Source: Verrucomicrobiota bacterium (GTDB taxonomy: Bacteria > Verrucomicrobiota > Kiritimatiellia > RFP12 > UBA1067). Taken from it: 64,000 nt of DNA. The notes under the pieces are model-generated. The model ran no database searches, was not told the DNA's origin, and was given only the letters and a program-made list of their open reading frames with translations. Below are positions 14,984 to 31,952 of this stretch, one piece after another (positions within the stretch are counted from its first letter, which is position 1; each line of letters opens with the position of its first letter). The DNA is taken from NCBI GenBank assembly GCA_023269675.1, contig JAHFSX010000015.1, forward strand, positions 1 to 64,000, in the 5' to 3' direction. Made by a program: the position numbers and the translations under genes.

Positions 14984-16594
14984 TTACTCCATCTTGGTCT
15001 GCTGGCGCGGGTCGAAGGCGTCGCGCAGCCCTTCGCCGATCAGGACGGACAGGAGCATCACCGCGAAAAGCGCGAGCGAGGGGAAGAGGATGAGCCACCA
15101 GGCCCAGCGGAACATCTGCGCCTGCTGGAGGAGCTCGCCCCAGCTCGGGGTGAGCGGCGGCAGGCCGAAGCCGAGGAAGTCCAGCGCGGCCAGCGAGCCG
15201 ATGGCGCCGATGAAGCTGAAGGGGAAGAGGGTGATGAGCGGGGTGAGGGCGTTGGGCAGGATGTGGCTGAAGATGATGCGCGCGGCGGAGAGCCCTTGGC
15301 AGCGCGCGGCCTCCACGAAGGTGTGTTGGCGCAGGCGCAGGAACTCGGCGCGCATGTAGTAGGAGATGCCGATCCAGTTGAAGAGGCTGTAGCAGATGAG
15401 CAGCAGCAGGAAGCTGCGGCCGAGCACCGAGCCGATCAGGATCATGACGTAGAGGAACGGCAAGGCGCTCCAGACCTCCGTGATGCGCTGGCCGGTGATG
15501 TCCACCCAGCCGCCGAAGTAGCCCTGCACCGCGCCGATCACCAGGCCGAAGGCCATGGCCCACACCACCAGCAGCAGGCCGAAGACCATGGCGATGCGCA
15601 TGCCGTAGAGCACGCGGGCGAGCACGTCGCGGCCGGCGGCGTCGATGCCCATCCAGTGGCCTCTGACGGGCGGGTAGGGCCAGGCGATCTCGCTGAGGGC
15701 GCAGGCGACCGCGGCGTGGCGCTCTTTCCATGCGATCGCCGCTGCGGGTGCGGTGCCGGAGAAACCTTCGGCCGCCAGCTTCAGGATGTCAGGCTGGTGC
15801 GCGGCCGGGATTTTGCCCCACGCGCGACCGGTGACCGGATAGACCTGGCCGTCCGCGGCGCGGCGGAAACTCAGCTGGACCGGCAGGTCGGGCGGTTCGG
15901 TCTGGCGGAACATCAGGCGCACCGAGGCGGGCGGGGCGGGGCGCGCCGGCGTTTCGGGCAGGCTGACGCGCGCGTCCGCGCCGGCTGGGGAGCGGCGCGT
16001 GAGGGTGAAGCTCTGCGCGGGCGCGGCGCGGCCCGCGAAGCGCTCGGCGAGCGCGGCTTTCAGCTCCTCGGGCAGCCGCCAGTGCGCGTCGAGACGCTGG
16101 CCCGCGATCCGCGCGGCGCCGGGGAAGAAGGGCTCGCAGCTCACGGGCAGGGCGACCGTCTGGTCGGGCAGCAGGTTGAGGCGGCCCGCGTGGGTTTCAG
16201 GAATGACCGAGACTTTGACGGTGCGGTACGCGCGCAGGTCGGCGGCGTCGACCACGTCGCCGGGACTGTAGGGCACGGGGGCCCAGAGCACGCGGTTGCG
16301 CGGGTCCGCGGCGAAGGCGGCGGACGCGGCGAAGGCGTGGTAGTTTACGCGCGTGGCGTCCGCGCCGGGGCCGAGCAGGCTCTGCTGCGTGAGGTTCTGC
16401 ACAAAGGGGAAATAGTGCCGGCCGGCCACGCGCAGGTAGAGCGGGCGGCTGTTGCAGAGAAGTTCGGAGATGAGGCTGACGGCGAAGAGCGCGGTCAGGA
16501 GGACAAGCGCTCCGCGCGCGCGGCGGATGCGCAGGAAGTTCTGCACGCGTTTCCGCGTCAGCGGCGAGAGGCGTATGGCGGGCCGGATTTTCAT
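14984..16594 (-). CDS. ABC transporter permease, YejE-like, with a large extracytoplasmic insert
   Basis: 536 aa from ATG at 16594, which overlaps the yejB-like stop by 4 bp (ATGA). The N terminus matches YejE: one membrane helix followed by ISELLCNSRPLYLRVAGRHYFPF. The C-terminal 230 residues form the permease core (GMRIAMVFGLLLVVWAMAFG, QRITEVWSALPFLYVMILIG, DFLGFGLPPLTPSWGELLQQ) and end VLIGEGLRDAFDPRQQ. YejE of E. coli is about 340 aa; here roughly 190 extra residues (about 115-300, beta-rich and Pro-rich) are inserted between the first helix and the core, probably in the periplasm. It imports peptides or oligosaccharides with the YejB-like partner. Confidence 0.85.
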   Translation of the reverse strand: MKIRPAIRLSPLTRKRVQNFLRIRRARGALVLLTALFAVSLISELLCNSRPLYLRVAGRHYFPFVQNLTQQSLLGPGADATRVNYHAFAASAAFAADPRNRVLWAPVPYSPGDVVDAADLRAYRTVKVSVIPETHAGRLNLLPDQTVALPVSCEPFFPGAARIAGQRLDAHWRLPEELKAALAERFAGRAAPAQSFTLTRRSPAGADARVSLPETPARPAPPASVRLMFRQTEPPDLPVQLSFRRAADGQVYPVTGRAWGKIPAAHQPDILKLAAEGFSGTAPAAAIAWKERHAAVACALSEIAWPYPPVRGHWMGIDAAGRDVLARVLYGMRIAMVFGLLLVVWAMAFGLVIGAVQGYFGGWVDITGQRITEVWSALPFLYVMILIGSVLGRSFLLLLICYSLFNWIGISYYMRAEFLRLRQHTFVEAARCQGLSAARIIFSHILPNALTPLITLFPFSFIGAIGSLAALDFLGFGLPPLTPSWGELLQQAQMFRWAWWLILFPSLALFAVMLLSVLIGEGLRDAFDPRQQTKME

Positions 16595-17631
16595 GACTTG
16601 CCGAAATGGATGCGCGGGTCGATGAGCAGGTAGCAGAAGTCCGAGAGCAGGTTGCCGATGAGCTGCATGACCGAGGTGAGGGCGAGCAGGGCGAGAAACA
16701 CGGAGTAGTCGCGGCCGGTGAGGGCGTCCCAGCTCAGGCGCCCCATGCCGGGGATCTCGAAGATGCTCTCGATGATGATGGAGCCCGCGAAGAGCACGCC
16801 GAGGATCGAGCCGAAGCCGGTGGCGATGGGGATGAGCGCGTTGCGGAAGGCGTGGCCCCAGATGGCGCGTTTGCGGGTGGCGCCCTTGGCGAGCACGGTG
16901 CGCACGTAGTCGCTGGCGATCTGGTCGAGCAGGGAGTTCTTCATGATGAGCGTGAGCACGGCGAAGTTGCCCGCCACGTAGCAGGCGACCGGCAGGGCCA
17001 TGTGCCAGGCGCGGTCGGCGACGCGCGCGCCCAGGGAGACCGAGCCCGCGAAATCCGATTCGAAGCCGCCGAGCGGGAAAAGGTCGCCGAGCCCCTCCAC
17101 CGTGCCGCAGAAAAGCATCTTGAGCACCATGCCGAGCGCGAAGGCGGGAATGGCGTAGCCGGCGAAAACCACGACGCTGGAGACGGCGTCGAAGGTCTGG
17201 CGGTGGCGCAGGGCTTTGGCGATGCCGAGCGGGATGCAGATGAGGTAGCTCAGCACGAAGCTGGTGATGCCGAACCAGAGCGAGACCGGGATGCGCGAGG
17301 AGATGAGCTGCCACGCGGTGCGGTTGGGGTAGTCGTACGAGGGGATGCGCATGCCCATGCGCTTGTTGACCAGCCAGTCGAGATACTGCACGTGGATGGG
17401 CCGGTCGAAGCCGAACTGCTTGTTCAGCTCCTGGCGGTACTCTTCGGTCACCTGGACCACGCCCGCCGAGGCGCGGCTGTCCGCGCCCCCGATGCCGCGC
17501 ATCTTCATGAGCTGGATGTCGACCGGGCCGCCCGGCAGCAGGCGCGTGAGCGCGAAGCAGACGACCGTGATGCCCAGGAAGGTGGGGATGACGAGCAGAA
17601 GGCGCCGGATGAGGTAGGAGAGACGGTCCAT
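16591..17631 (-). CDS. ABC transporter permease, YejB-like
   Basis: 346 aa. N-terminal LIRRLLLVIPTFLGITVVCFALTRLLPGGPVD, then a long periplasmic loop (QELNKQFGFDRPIHVQYLDW) and five further helices including SVVVFAGYAIPAFALGMVLK and the EAA-like loop RAIWGHAFRNALIPIATGFG; it ends DFCYLLIDPRIHFGKS. These features and the PRI(D/H)F ending match YejB/DppB. It is the first gene of yejB-yejE-oppD; no substrate-binding protein gene is adjacent. The leader is unusual: heptads CTAACTC and then CTCTCTCTCTCCC run straight into the ATG with no Shine-Dalgarno sequence. Confidence 0.88.
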   Translation of the reverse strand: MDRLSYLIRRLLLVIPTFLGITVVCFALTRLLPGGPVDIQLMKMRGIGGADSRASAGVVQVTEEYRQELNKQFGFDRPIHVQYLDWLVNKRMGMRIPSYDYPNRTAWQLISSRIPVSLWFGITSFVLSYLICIPLGIAKALRHRQTFDAVSSVVVFAGYAIPAFALGMVLKMLFCGTVEGLGDLFPLGGFESDFAGSVSLGARVADRAWHMALPVACYVAGNFAVLTLIMKNSLLDQIASDYVRTVLAKGATRKRAIWGHAFRNALIPIATGFGSILGVLFAGSIIIESIFEIPGMGRLSWDALTGRDYSVFLALLALTSVMQLIGNLLSDFCYLLIDPRIHFGKS

Positions 17632-17643
17632 GGGAGAGAGAGA

Positions 17644-17671
17644 GGAGTTAGGAGTTAGGAGTTAGGAGTTG
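17644..17671. repeat. Heptanucleotide array, GGAGTTA x4
   Basis: Three perfect GGAGTTA units plus GGAGTTG, in the leader of the yejB-like gene 12 bp from its ATG. The coding strand therefore reads (TAACTCC)n. The same unit recurs before carA and inside both copies of the 286-bp element. Confidence 0.9.
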
Positions 17672-17778
17672 AGCGAACACAAGGGAGGATTTCATGGGTG
17701 GAGTGTAGTAAAAAAGTGAGGTGCGGACAATGCGCGAGTTGCTTCTAACGCGGGCCAGGCCAGCAACCTGAATTCATC

Positions 17779-17844
17779 TCTCACAGAGTCACGGAGAGCA
17801 CAGAGGGTATTCAAAATCTCTGTGAGCTCTGTGCCTCTGTGAGA
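17779..17844. repeat. 27-bp imperfect inverted repeat
   Basis: Arms 17779-17805 and 17818-17844 match at 23 of 27 positions around a 12-nt loop (TCTCACAGAG...CTCTGTGAGA). Each arm is itself built of CACAGAG-like units. It lies between two minus-strand genes and could act as an mRNA-end structure. The rest of the 282-bp spacer 17632-17913 shows only the heptad array. Confidence 0.8.
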
Positions 17845-17913
17845 AACAAGCAGCGTGGTATTAATTGGTCATGTCGGCCGGTAGGGCACGAAAAGGGGCC
17901 GGGGCGCGACCGG

Positions 17914-18990
17914 TCAGTCGAACATCCCGGCCACCCCGTCGTCCGTCAGCACGCGTTTGGAGCTGCCCCGTCCCCGCCGCGCGCGTCTGCTGGGATTGCG
18001 GATCTCCTCCAGCTGCGCCTCCAGCTCCAGAATCTTATGCTTCACCAGGGTCACGTCCGCCCTGAGCAGGGCCGCGGTCTTGCGGAGCGCCCGGTTCTGC
18101 TCTTTTTCCGGCAGGGAGGAGAACCCCCAGGCGGGATCGGCGAGGGCCTTGCGCATCTGGCGCTTCAGGTCGCGCAGGGACTTGTTGAACAGGGCGGTGA
18201 TCGACATGATGCGCGACACGGGCGTGGTCGCGGAGGTCAGGTCCGTCACCAGCCCGCTCTTCGAATGCAGGACCTCCAGCCGCGCGAGGTCGCCCTTGCG
18301 GTAGGCCTCCTGAACCTCATGCCACAGGCGCATCCGTCCGGGGGTCATGTGGCCGCCCTGGTCCGGATGCAACATGCGCACCAGTTCGCGGTACAGCGCT
18401 TTCAGCCGCGAGGTGCGCTTGTTTTCCGGCCGGGGCTTGGAGCCCTGGGGCGCTTGGCCGGCCATCCGGCGCAGCAGCTCTTCATAATCATCGCCCGAGG
18501 CGCCGTCATCGTCCTGCCCGTCGGAGCCGCCCTTCCCGTGCGCATCCCCGTCGTCCGGCTCGGCGTCCGGCGCCGCCTCCGAGTCAAGAACGTCCGGCTC
18601 CTCTGCGCGCGCCTCGATCCGGGCGAGGCACTCGTCCGGGTCATCGCCCGTGAGCATGACCTCGCGCGCGACCTCGTCGAGCAGGCAGGCCAGCTTCTGG
18701 TATTGCGGCAGCATGGCGCTCAGCTCCTCGCGCAGGGGGCCCGCGCAGCGCGTGAGCGCGCGGGAGAACTCCGGGGCGTCCCGCGTCCGGTAGCGCTCCC
18801 ATTCCGCGGTGGCGGACGTGTATTGCGCGCGCGCCTGCTCGCAGTCACGGCACGCTTTCCTGCGGATGGGCGAAGAGTCGATCAGCACCAGCCCGTGCGT
18901 TTGCGGGTAAGGGGTGCGTTTCGGGCTCCAGGCCAGATCGTCCGCCGCGAATCCGGATTTATTATGTTTCAGTCGGGACATACAGGTCAT
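17914..18990 (-). CDS. J-domain (DnaJ-like) protein of unknown role
   Basis: 358 aa (a second ATG at 18981 is equally possible). Residues about 200-245 form a J-domain core: RLKALYRELVRMLHPDQGG contains the HPD triad, followed by a helix (RMRLWHEVQEAYRKGDLARL). Ahead of it are an N-terminal helical region with a CxxC (CRDCEQA) and an acidic low-complexity linker (about 140-180, rich in D, E and G). The C terminus has a coiled coil (ALLRADVTLVKHKILELEAQLEEI) and a basic tail. It would act as an Hsp70 co-chaperone by its HPD motif; no Gly/Phe region or zinc fingers are present, so it is not DnaJ itself. No partner genes adjoin it. Confidence 0.75.
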   Translation of the reverse strand: MTCMSRLKHNKSGFAADDLAWSPKRTPYPQTHGLVLIDSSPIRRKACRDCEQARAQYTSATAEWERYRTRDAPEFSRALTRCAGPLREELSAMLPQYQKLACLLDEVAREVMLTGDDPDECLARIEARAEEPDVLDSEAAPDAEPDDGDAHGKGGSDGQDDDGASGDDYEELLRRMAGQAPQGSKPRPENKRTSRLKALYRELVRMLHPDQGGHMTPGRMRLWHEVQEAYRKGDLARLEVLHSKSGLVTDLTSATTPVSRIMSITALFNKSLRDLKRQMRKALADPAWGFSSLPEKEQNRALRKTAALLRADVTLVKHKILELEAQLEEIRNPSRRARRGRGSSKRVLTDDGVAGMFD

Positions 18991-19184
18991 CCGTTAGCGC
19001 GCGCGATGGGGGGGCGGTTCAGAAAAGGCGTTCACCGTGCAACATCATGCATCAACCGGCGGCCAGAAGCAATTCCGCACTCGCAGCCAAACGGTCGCTT
19101 GTGAAAAGCCGAGCGCAACATTGGACAGGCAGCCCGCAACGGCAGGCGGTGGTTTGCCCTGTCGCCTAACATTTATGCCCGTGG
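18991..19184. other. Spacer upstream of the J-domain gene
   Basis: No gene or clear signal recognised. It should hold the promoter of the J-domain gene, but no convincing boxes were found. Confidence 0.5.
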
Positions 19185-19345
19185 AGTGTCCCTAAAGGGC
19201 AATACCTGAGGTAAGGTTTGTAGTACCGCCTTTAGGCGGAAAGCCAGGCCGCATGGATTGACCTGAAATTCCGCCTGAAGGCGGTACTACGAACGTACTC
19301 ACCCCAACAAACAAAGCGAACATGTCCCGCTATTTAAGGGACACT
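19185..19345. repeat. Dispersed palindromic element family B, copy 1
   Basis: 161 bp. The outer inverted repeat is AGTGTCCCT / AGGGACACT. The inner REP-like pair (19216-19294) is GTAGTACCGCCTTTAGGCGG facing CCGCCTGAAGGCGGTACTAC. The second copy is at 36094-36268. Confidence 0.85.
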
Positions 19346-19401
19346 GTGCCGGGCTGGCGCCTTTTGGCCAATAGCGTATCGGAGCCGTGCGCACTCAAAA
19401 G

Positions 19402-19435
19402 AAAAGGCGACAGGCGGGGAAGCCTGTCGCCTTTT
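19402..19435 (-). terminator. Rho-independent terminator of carA
   Basis: A perfect 14-bp stem AAAAGGCGACAGGC / GCCTGTCGCCTTTT with a 6-nt loop, followed on the minus strand by CTTTTGAG. It lies 17 bp past the carA stop. Confidence 0.88.
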
Positions 19436-19452
19436 GTCGTCTGCGGCGCGGG

Positions 19453-20604
<1,152 letters not shown>

Positions 20605-20613
20605 AACAAAGGA

Positions 20614-20641
20614 GGAGTTAGGAGTTAGGAATGAGGAGTGG
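20614..20641. repeat. Heptanucleotide array, GGAGTTA-type x4
   Basis: GGAGTTA, GGAGTTA, GGAATGA, GGAGTGG, filling most of the 41-bp carB-carA gap. On the coding strand it reads CTAACTC-type units directly ahead of carA. Confidence 0.8.
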
Positions 20642-20645
20642 GGGC

Positions 20646-23918
<3,273 letters not shown>

Positions 23919-23960
23919 CGTTTGGGCTCCGGTCGGGCTTTTGCCATCCACAGATTTTTC

Positions 23961-23977
23961 AGCAGGGGGTGTGCCAA
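23961..23977 (-). promoter_or_regulatory. Sigma-54 (-24/-12) promoter for carB-carA
   Basis: The minus strand reads TTGGCACACCCCCTGCT, with GG and GC separated by 10 bp; it differs from the element at 1949-1965 at two positions only. The predicted start is near 23950, about 32 nt before the carB ATG. Confidence 0.75.
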
Positions 23978-24160
23978 GGTGCGAGGGTCGGGGGTCGCAA
24001 GGGGCTACCAAGTCAGAACGGGGACACATGATACAAAATCGACGTGCGAAGCGCTATGAGATTGTGATACGCTTTTTCCCGACGTCGCAAAAGAGGCGGG
24101 CAGTCCTGCCGCCGGGGGCATTACAGAAATGTCGCGCCAAACCCTTTTGACGCCGCGTGG

Positions 24161-24174
24161 CGACAAAAATGTCG
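24161..24174. promoter_or_regulatory. Palindromic site CGACA-N4-TGTCG, copy 1
   Basis: CGACA-AAAA-TGTCG, perfect arms. Centred about 217 bp upstream of the predicted carB start and about 170 bp upstream of purF. A half site (AAATGTCG) lies near 24128. Between 23978 and 24160 nothing else was recognised. Confidence 0.55.
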
Positions 24175-24234
24175 TCACGGGCGGGGGCTTTGGCCGGTTT
24201 TCGGCGCGATTCCGCGTGGCTCGTTTGAGCCGTT

Positions 24235-24248
24235 CGACAATTGTGTCG
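24235..24248. promoter_or_regulatory. Palindromic site CGACA-N4-TGTCG, copy 2
   Basis: CGACA-ATTG-TGTCG, perfect arms; the centre is 74 bp from copy 1, close to seven helical turns, so both face the same side of the DNA. Confidence 0.55.
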
Positions 24249-24339
24249 CGTGGAAAGGCGCGGAAAGCGGTGTGCCGGCGGGGCGCTGCGGCGGTCCGGT
24301 TCTTTGGGCGGTTTCTTGGCATGAGGAGTGCTGGTTGAT

Positions 24340-25830
24340 ATGACTATGACTTTAGCAGACGACAATTGTGACGACACCCAGGCGCAGGACGAGCCGCGTG
24401 AGCATTGCGGCGTGTTTGCGGTGTACGGCGTTGAAAACGCCGCGATGACGATCTATAACGGCCTTTTCGCCCTGCAGCATCGCGGGCAGGAGGGGGCCGG
24501 CATGGTGGTCAGCGACGGCAAGATCATGCGGTTGTACAAGGGGATGGGGCTGGTGAGCGAGGTGTTCACGGGGGACTTCACGGAGCACCTGCCGGGGAAG
24601 ACCGGCATCGGCCACGTGCGGTATTCCACCACGGGGGCTTCGCGCTCGGTGAACGTTCAGCCGTTTCTGGGCGAGTGCCGCGACGGCATGTGGGCGGTCG
24701 CGCACAACGGCAACCTCGTCAACGCCGGAGAGCTGCGCGACCGCTATCAGAAGCAGGGCGCGATTTTCCAGACCACGACGGACAGCGAGATCCTGCTGCA
24801 CCAGTTGGCGGACCCCGCCTTCTTCGGCCAGCGGGACCGCATCCGCAACGCGCTGGCCGAACTGTGCGGCTCGTTCGCTTTTGTGATCGCGCGGCCCGGC
24901 TGCATTTACGCGGCGCGTGACCCCTGGGGCATCCGTCCGCTTTCCATCGGCAAGATCGGCAAGGGGTATGTGGTGGCCAGCGAGACCTGCGCGATGCGGC
25001 AGACCGGCGCGGAGTACCTGCGGGACGTGAACCCGGGCGAGCTGGTGAAAATCGACGAGAACGGCATCAAGAGCCTGCGTTTCGGGGATGTGCCGGCGGG
25101 CGGGTACGGGCAGTGCGTGTTCGAACACATCTATTTCGCGCGGCCGGACAGCCACGTGTTCGGGCAGAGCGTATACGAGGTCCGCTCGTGCATCGGGCGC
25201 AAGCTGGCGCAGGAGCATCCGGTCGAGGCGGATGTGGTGGTGCCGATCCCGGACAGCGGGGTCCTGGCGGCGCTGGGCTATTCGCACGAGAGCGGCATTC
25301 CGTTCGAGATGGGTTTCATCCGCAACCATTACGTGGGGCGCACCTTCATCATGCCGACCCAGCGGTCGCGCAAAAACAGCGCGGACCTGAAGCTGTCGGT
25401 GGTGCCGGAGGTGGTCAGAGGGAAGCGCGTGGTGCTGGTGGACGACTCGATCATCCGCGGCAACACGATCCAGAAGCGCATCGACGTCCTGCGGCGCGCG
25501 GGCGCCAAGGAGGTGCACGTGCGCATCTCGTGTCCGCCGACGCGGTATCCCTGCTACTTCGGCATCGATTTTCCCGAGCCGGGCGAGCTGGTGGCCTCGG
25601 GGCGCTCCGTGGAGCAGATCTGCCAGCTGTGCGGTGCGGATTCGGTCGGGTATCTGAGCATTGACGGGTTGCGCTCGGTGTTGAATACCCCGGAGCACTT
25701 TTGTTTTGGTTGTTTCGAGGGGCATTATGTTTGCGACACCGAACACGTGGTCTGCAAGCACGCGCTGGAGCGCAACGGCCCCGAGGACCTGGAAGAACGC
25801 CATCACCGTTATGGCGTGATGATGCAGTAG
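24340..25830 (+). CDS. purF: Amidophosphoribosyltransferase
   Basis: 496 aa. It catalyses the first step of purine synthesis, PRPP + glutamine to phosphoribosylamine. N-terminal Ntn glutaminase: after a 22-residue propeptide the nucleophile Cys23 begins CGVFAVYG, so self-cleavage is expected as in the Bacillus-type enzyme. The PRTase domain has the PRPP loop RVVLVDDSIIRGNT. C-terminal cysteines (ISCPPTRYPCYFG, CQLCGADS, FCFGCFEGHY) suggest the Fe-S cluster of Bacillus-type PurF. Start ATG at 24340 is chosen for GAGGAG 11 nt upstream; GTG 24328 and ATG 24346 are alternatives. A one-mismatch copy of the palindrome CGACA-N4-TGTCG lies within codons 7-12 (24360-24373). First gene of a row through gltB, gltD, pyrG and purC. 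Confidence 0.95.
   Translation: MTMTLADDNCDDTQAQDEPREHCGVFAVYGVENAAMTIYNGLFALQHRGQEGAGMVVSDGKIMRLYKGMGLVSEVFTGDFTEHLPGKTGIGHVRYSTTGASRSVNVQPFLGECRDGMWAVAHNGNLVNAGELRDRYQKQGAIFQTTTDSEILLHQLADPAFFGQRDRIRNALAELCGSFAFVIARPGCIYAARDPWGIRPLSIGKIGKGYVVASETCAMRQTGAEYLRDVNPGELVKIDENGIKSLRFGDVPAGGYGQCVFEHIYFARPDSHVFGQSVYEVRSCIGRKLAQEHPVEADVVVPIPDSGVLAALGYSHESGIPFEMGFIRNHYVGRTFIMPTQRSRKNSADLKLSVVPEVVRGKRVVLVDDSIIRGNTIQKRIDVLRRAGAKEVHVRISCPPTRYPCYFGIDFPEPGELVASGRSVEQICQLCGADSVGYLSIDGLRSVLNTPEHFCFGCFEGHYVCDTEHVVCKHALERNGPEDLEERHHRYGVMMQ
24360..24373. promoter_or_regulatory. Palindromic site CGACA-N4-TGTCG, copy 3 (inside purF)
   Basis: CGACA-ATTG-TGACG, one mismatch from the palindrome, just after the purF start codon. 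In this place it could act as a roadblock or operator site for purF, or be chance. Confidence 0.35.
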
Positions 25831-25866
25831 CAGGAACGGCGAAAAGGATGTTTTGAGGAAATGAGC

Positions 25867-30396
<4,530 letters not shown>

Positions 30397-30439
30397 GGAA
30401 GGGGCGGGCCCGCGCGTCCGCCCGAAGGAGACAGATTTT

Positions 30440-31909
30440 ATGGGTAAGATCACAGGGTTCATGGAGTATCAGCGGGAGACCGCGGAGCAGCGTCCGGTGG
30501 CGGAGCGGCTTCACGATTTCAAAGAAGTGTACCGCTCGGTGGACGAGCAGAAGATCATGCGCCAGGCTGCGCGCTGCATGGATTGCGGCGTGCCGTTCTG
30601 CCACAGCGGCTGCCCGCTGGGCAATCTCTGCCCGGAGTGGAACGATCTGGTCTACAGGGGCCAGTGGGAGAAGGCGTGGGAGCGGCTTTCCGGCACCAAC
30701 AACTTCCCCGAGTTCACGGGCCGGCTCTGTCCGGCCCTGTGCGAAGAGGCGTGCGTGCTGGGCATTCACGAAGGGCCGATGACGATTCAGCTCGTCGAGA
30801 AGACCATCATCGAATACGCCTTCACGCACGGCTTCGTGAAGCCGGTGCTGCCCACCCGGCGCACGGGCAAGAGCGTCGCGGTGGTCGGGTCGGGCCCGGC
30901 CGGCCTGGCGGTCGCGCAGCAGCTCTGCCGCGCGGGGCACGAAGTGATGGTGTTCGAGAAGAACGAGAAGCCCGGCGGCCTGCTGCGGTACGGCATCCCG
31001 GACTTCAAGCTCGAGAAGTGGGTCATCGACCGCCGCCTGGAGATCATGACGGCCGAAGGCGTGAAGTTCGTCACCAACACCGATCCCTCGGCCGAGACCC
31101 TCAAGGAGTTCGACGCGGTGGTGCTGACCACCGGGTCGGGGCGTCCGCGCGACTTGCCGATTCCCGGGCGCGAGCTGAGCGGCGTCCATTTCGCCTTGGA
31201 GTACCTCTCGCAGCAGAACCGCCTGCTGGGCGCAAAGCCGGACGGCACGCAGGACTGGGGCAGGATCAATGCCAAGGGCAAGAGCGTGATCGTGATCGGC
31301 GGCGGCGACACGGGCAGCGACTGCCTGGGCACGGCGCTGCGCCAGGGCGCGACGGCGGTCCACAGTTTCGAGCTGATGCCCATGCCGCCGGAGGCGCGCA
31401 CCGAAGACCAGCCGTGGCCGTTCTGGCCGATGAAGCTGCGCACGAGCTCCTCGCACAAGGAGGGCGGCGACCGCTTCTGGAGCATCCTCACCAAGGAGTT
31501 CAAGGGCTACAACGGCCATGTGCGGTCGCTCGTCACGGTCAACGTGGAGTGGACCCAGCCGACCAAGAAGGGCGAGCGGCCCCAGTTGCGCGAGAACCCG
31601 AACACGCTGCAGGAGTGGCATGCGGACCTCGTGCTGCTGGCGCTGGGTTTCCTGGGGCCGGAGACGGACGACGTGCTTTCGCGTCTGGGCGTGGCGGTCG
31701 ACGAGCGCAGCAACATCAAGACCGGTCCGGATTATCAGACCAACGTGCCGGGCGTGTTCGCGGCGGGCGATTCGCGGCGCGGCCAGTCGCTGATCGTCTG
31801 GGCGATTTCGGAGGGCCGCGAGTGCGCGGTCGCGGTGGACACCTGGCTGACGGGCGCGAGCAGCCTGCCCAAACGGGCGGGCGTGGATTTGACGGCGATC
31901 AAACGGTAA
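30440..31909 (+). CDS. gltD: Glutamate synthase small subunit
   Basis: 489 aa. It takes electrons from NADPH and passes them through FAD and two 4Fe-4S clusters to GltB. N-terminal cysteines [20 protein letters not shown] and [12 protein letters not shown] bind the clusters; [18 protein letters not shown] and [17 protein letters not shown] are the FAD and NADPH Rossmann motifs. GAAGGAG precedes the ATG at 30440; upstream in-frame codons were rejected because they lie within the gltB coding end. Confidence 0.96.
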   Translation: MGKITGFMEYQRETAEQRPVAERLHDFKEVYRSVDEQKIMRQAARCMDCGVPFCHSGCPLGNLCPEWNDLVYRGQWEKAWERLSGTNNFPEFTGRLCPALCEEACVLGIHEGPMTIQLVEKTIIEYAFTHGFVKPVLPTRRTGKSVAVVGSGPAGLAVAQQLCRAGHEVMVFEKNEKPGGLLRYGIPDFKLEKWVIDRRLEIMTAEGVKFVTNTDPSAETLKEFDAVVLTTGSGRPRDLPIPGRELSGVHFALEYLSQQNRLLGAKPDGTQDWGRINAKGKSVIVIGGGDTGSDCLGTALRQGATAVHSFELMPMPPEARTEDQPWPFWPMKLRTSSSHKEGGDRFWSILTKEFKGYNGHVRSLVTVNVEWTQPTKKGERPQLRENPNTLQEWHADLVLLALGFLGPETDDVLSRLGVAVDERSNIKTGPDYQTNVPGVFAAGDSRRGQSLIVWAISEGRECAVAVDTWLTGASSLPKRAGVDLTAIKR

Positions 31910-31952
31910 AACAGCAGGGGGCGCGGCCTGCCGTGCCCGTACAGGAGTTCGT

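Noticed and set aside
24316..24332. TTGGCATGAGGAGTGCT, a GG-N10-GC match just before purF
   Set aside because: It overlaps the purF Shine-Dalgarno sequence, so the expected transcript would start at or after the ATG. Probably chance, unlike the two well-placed elements.
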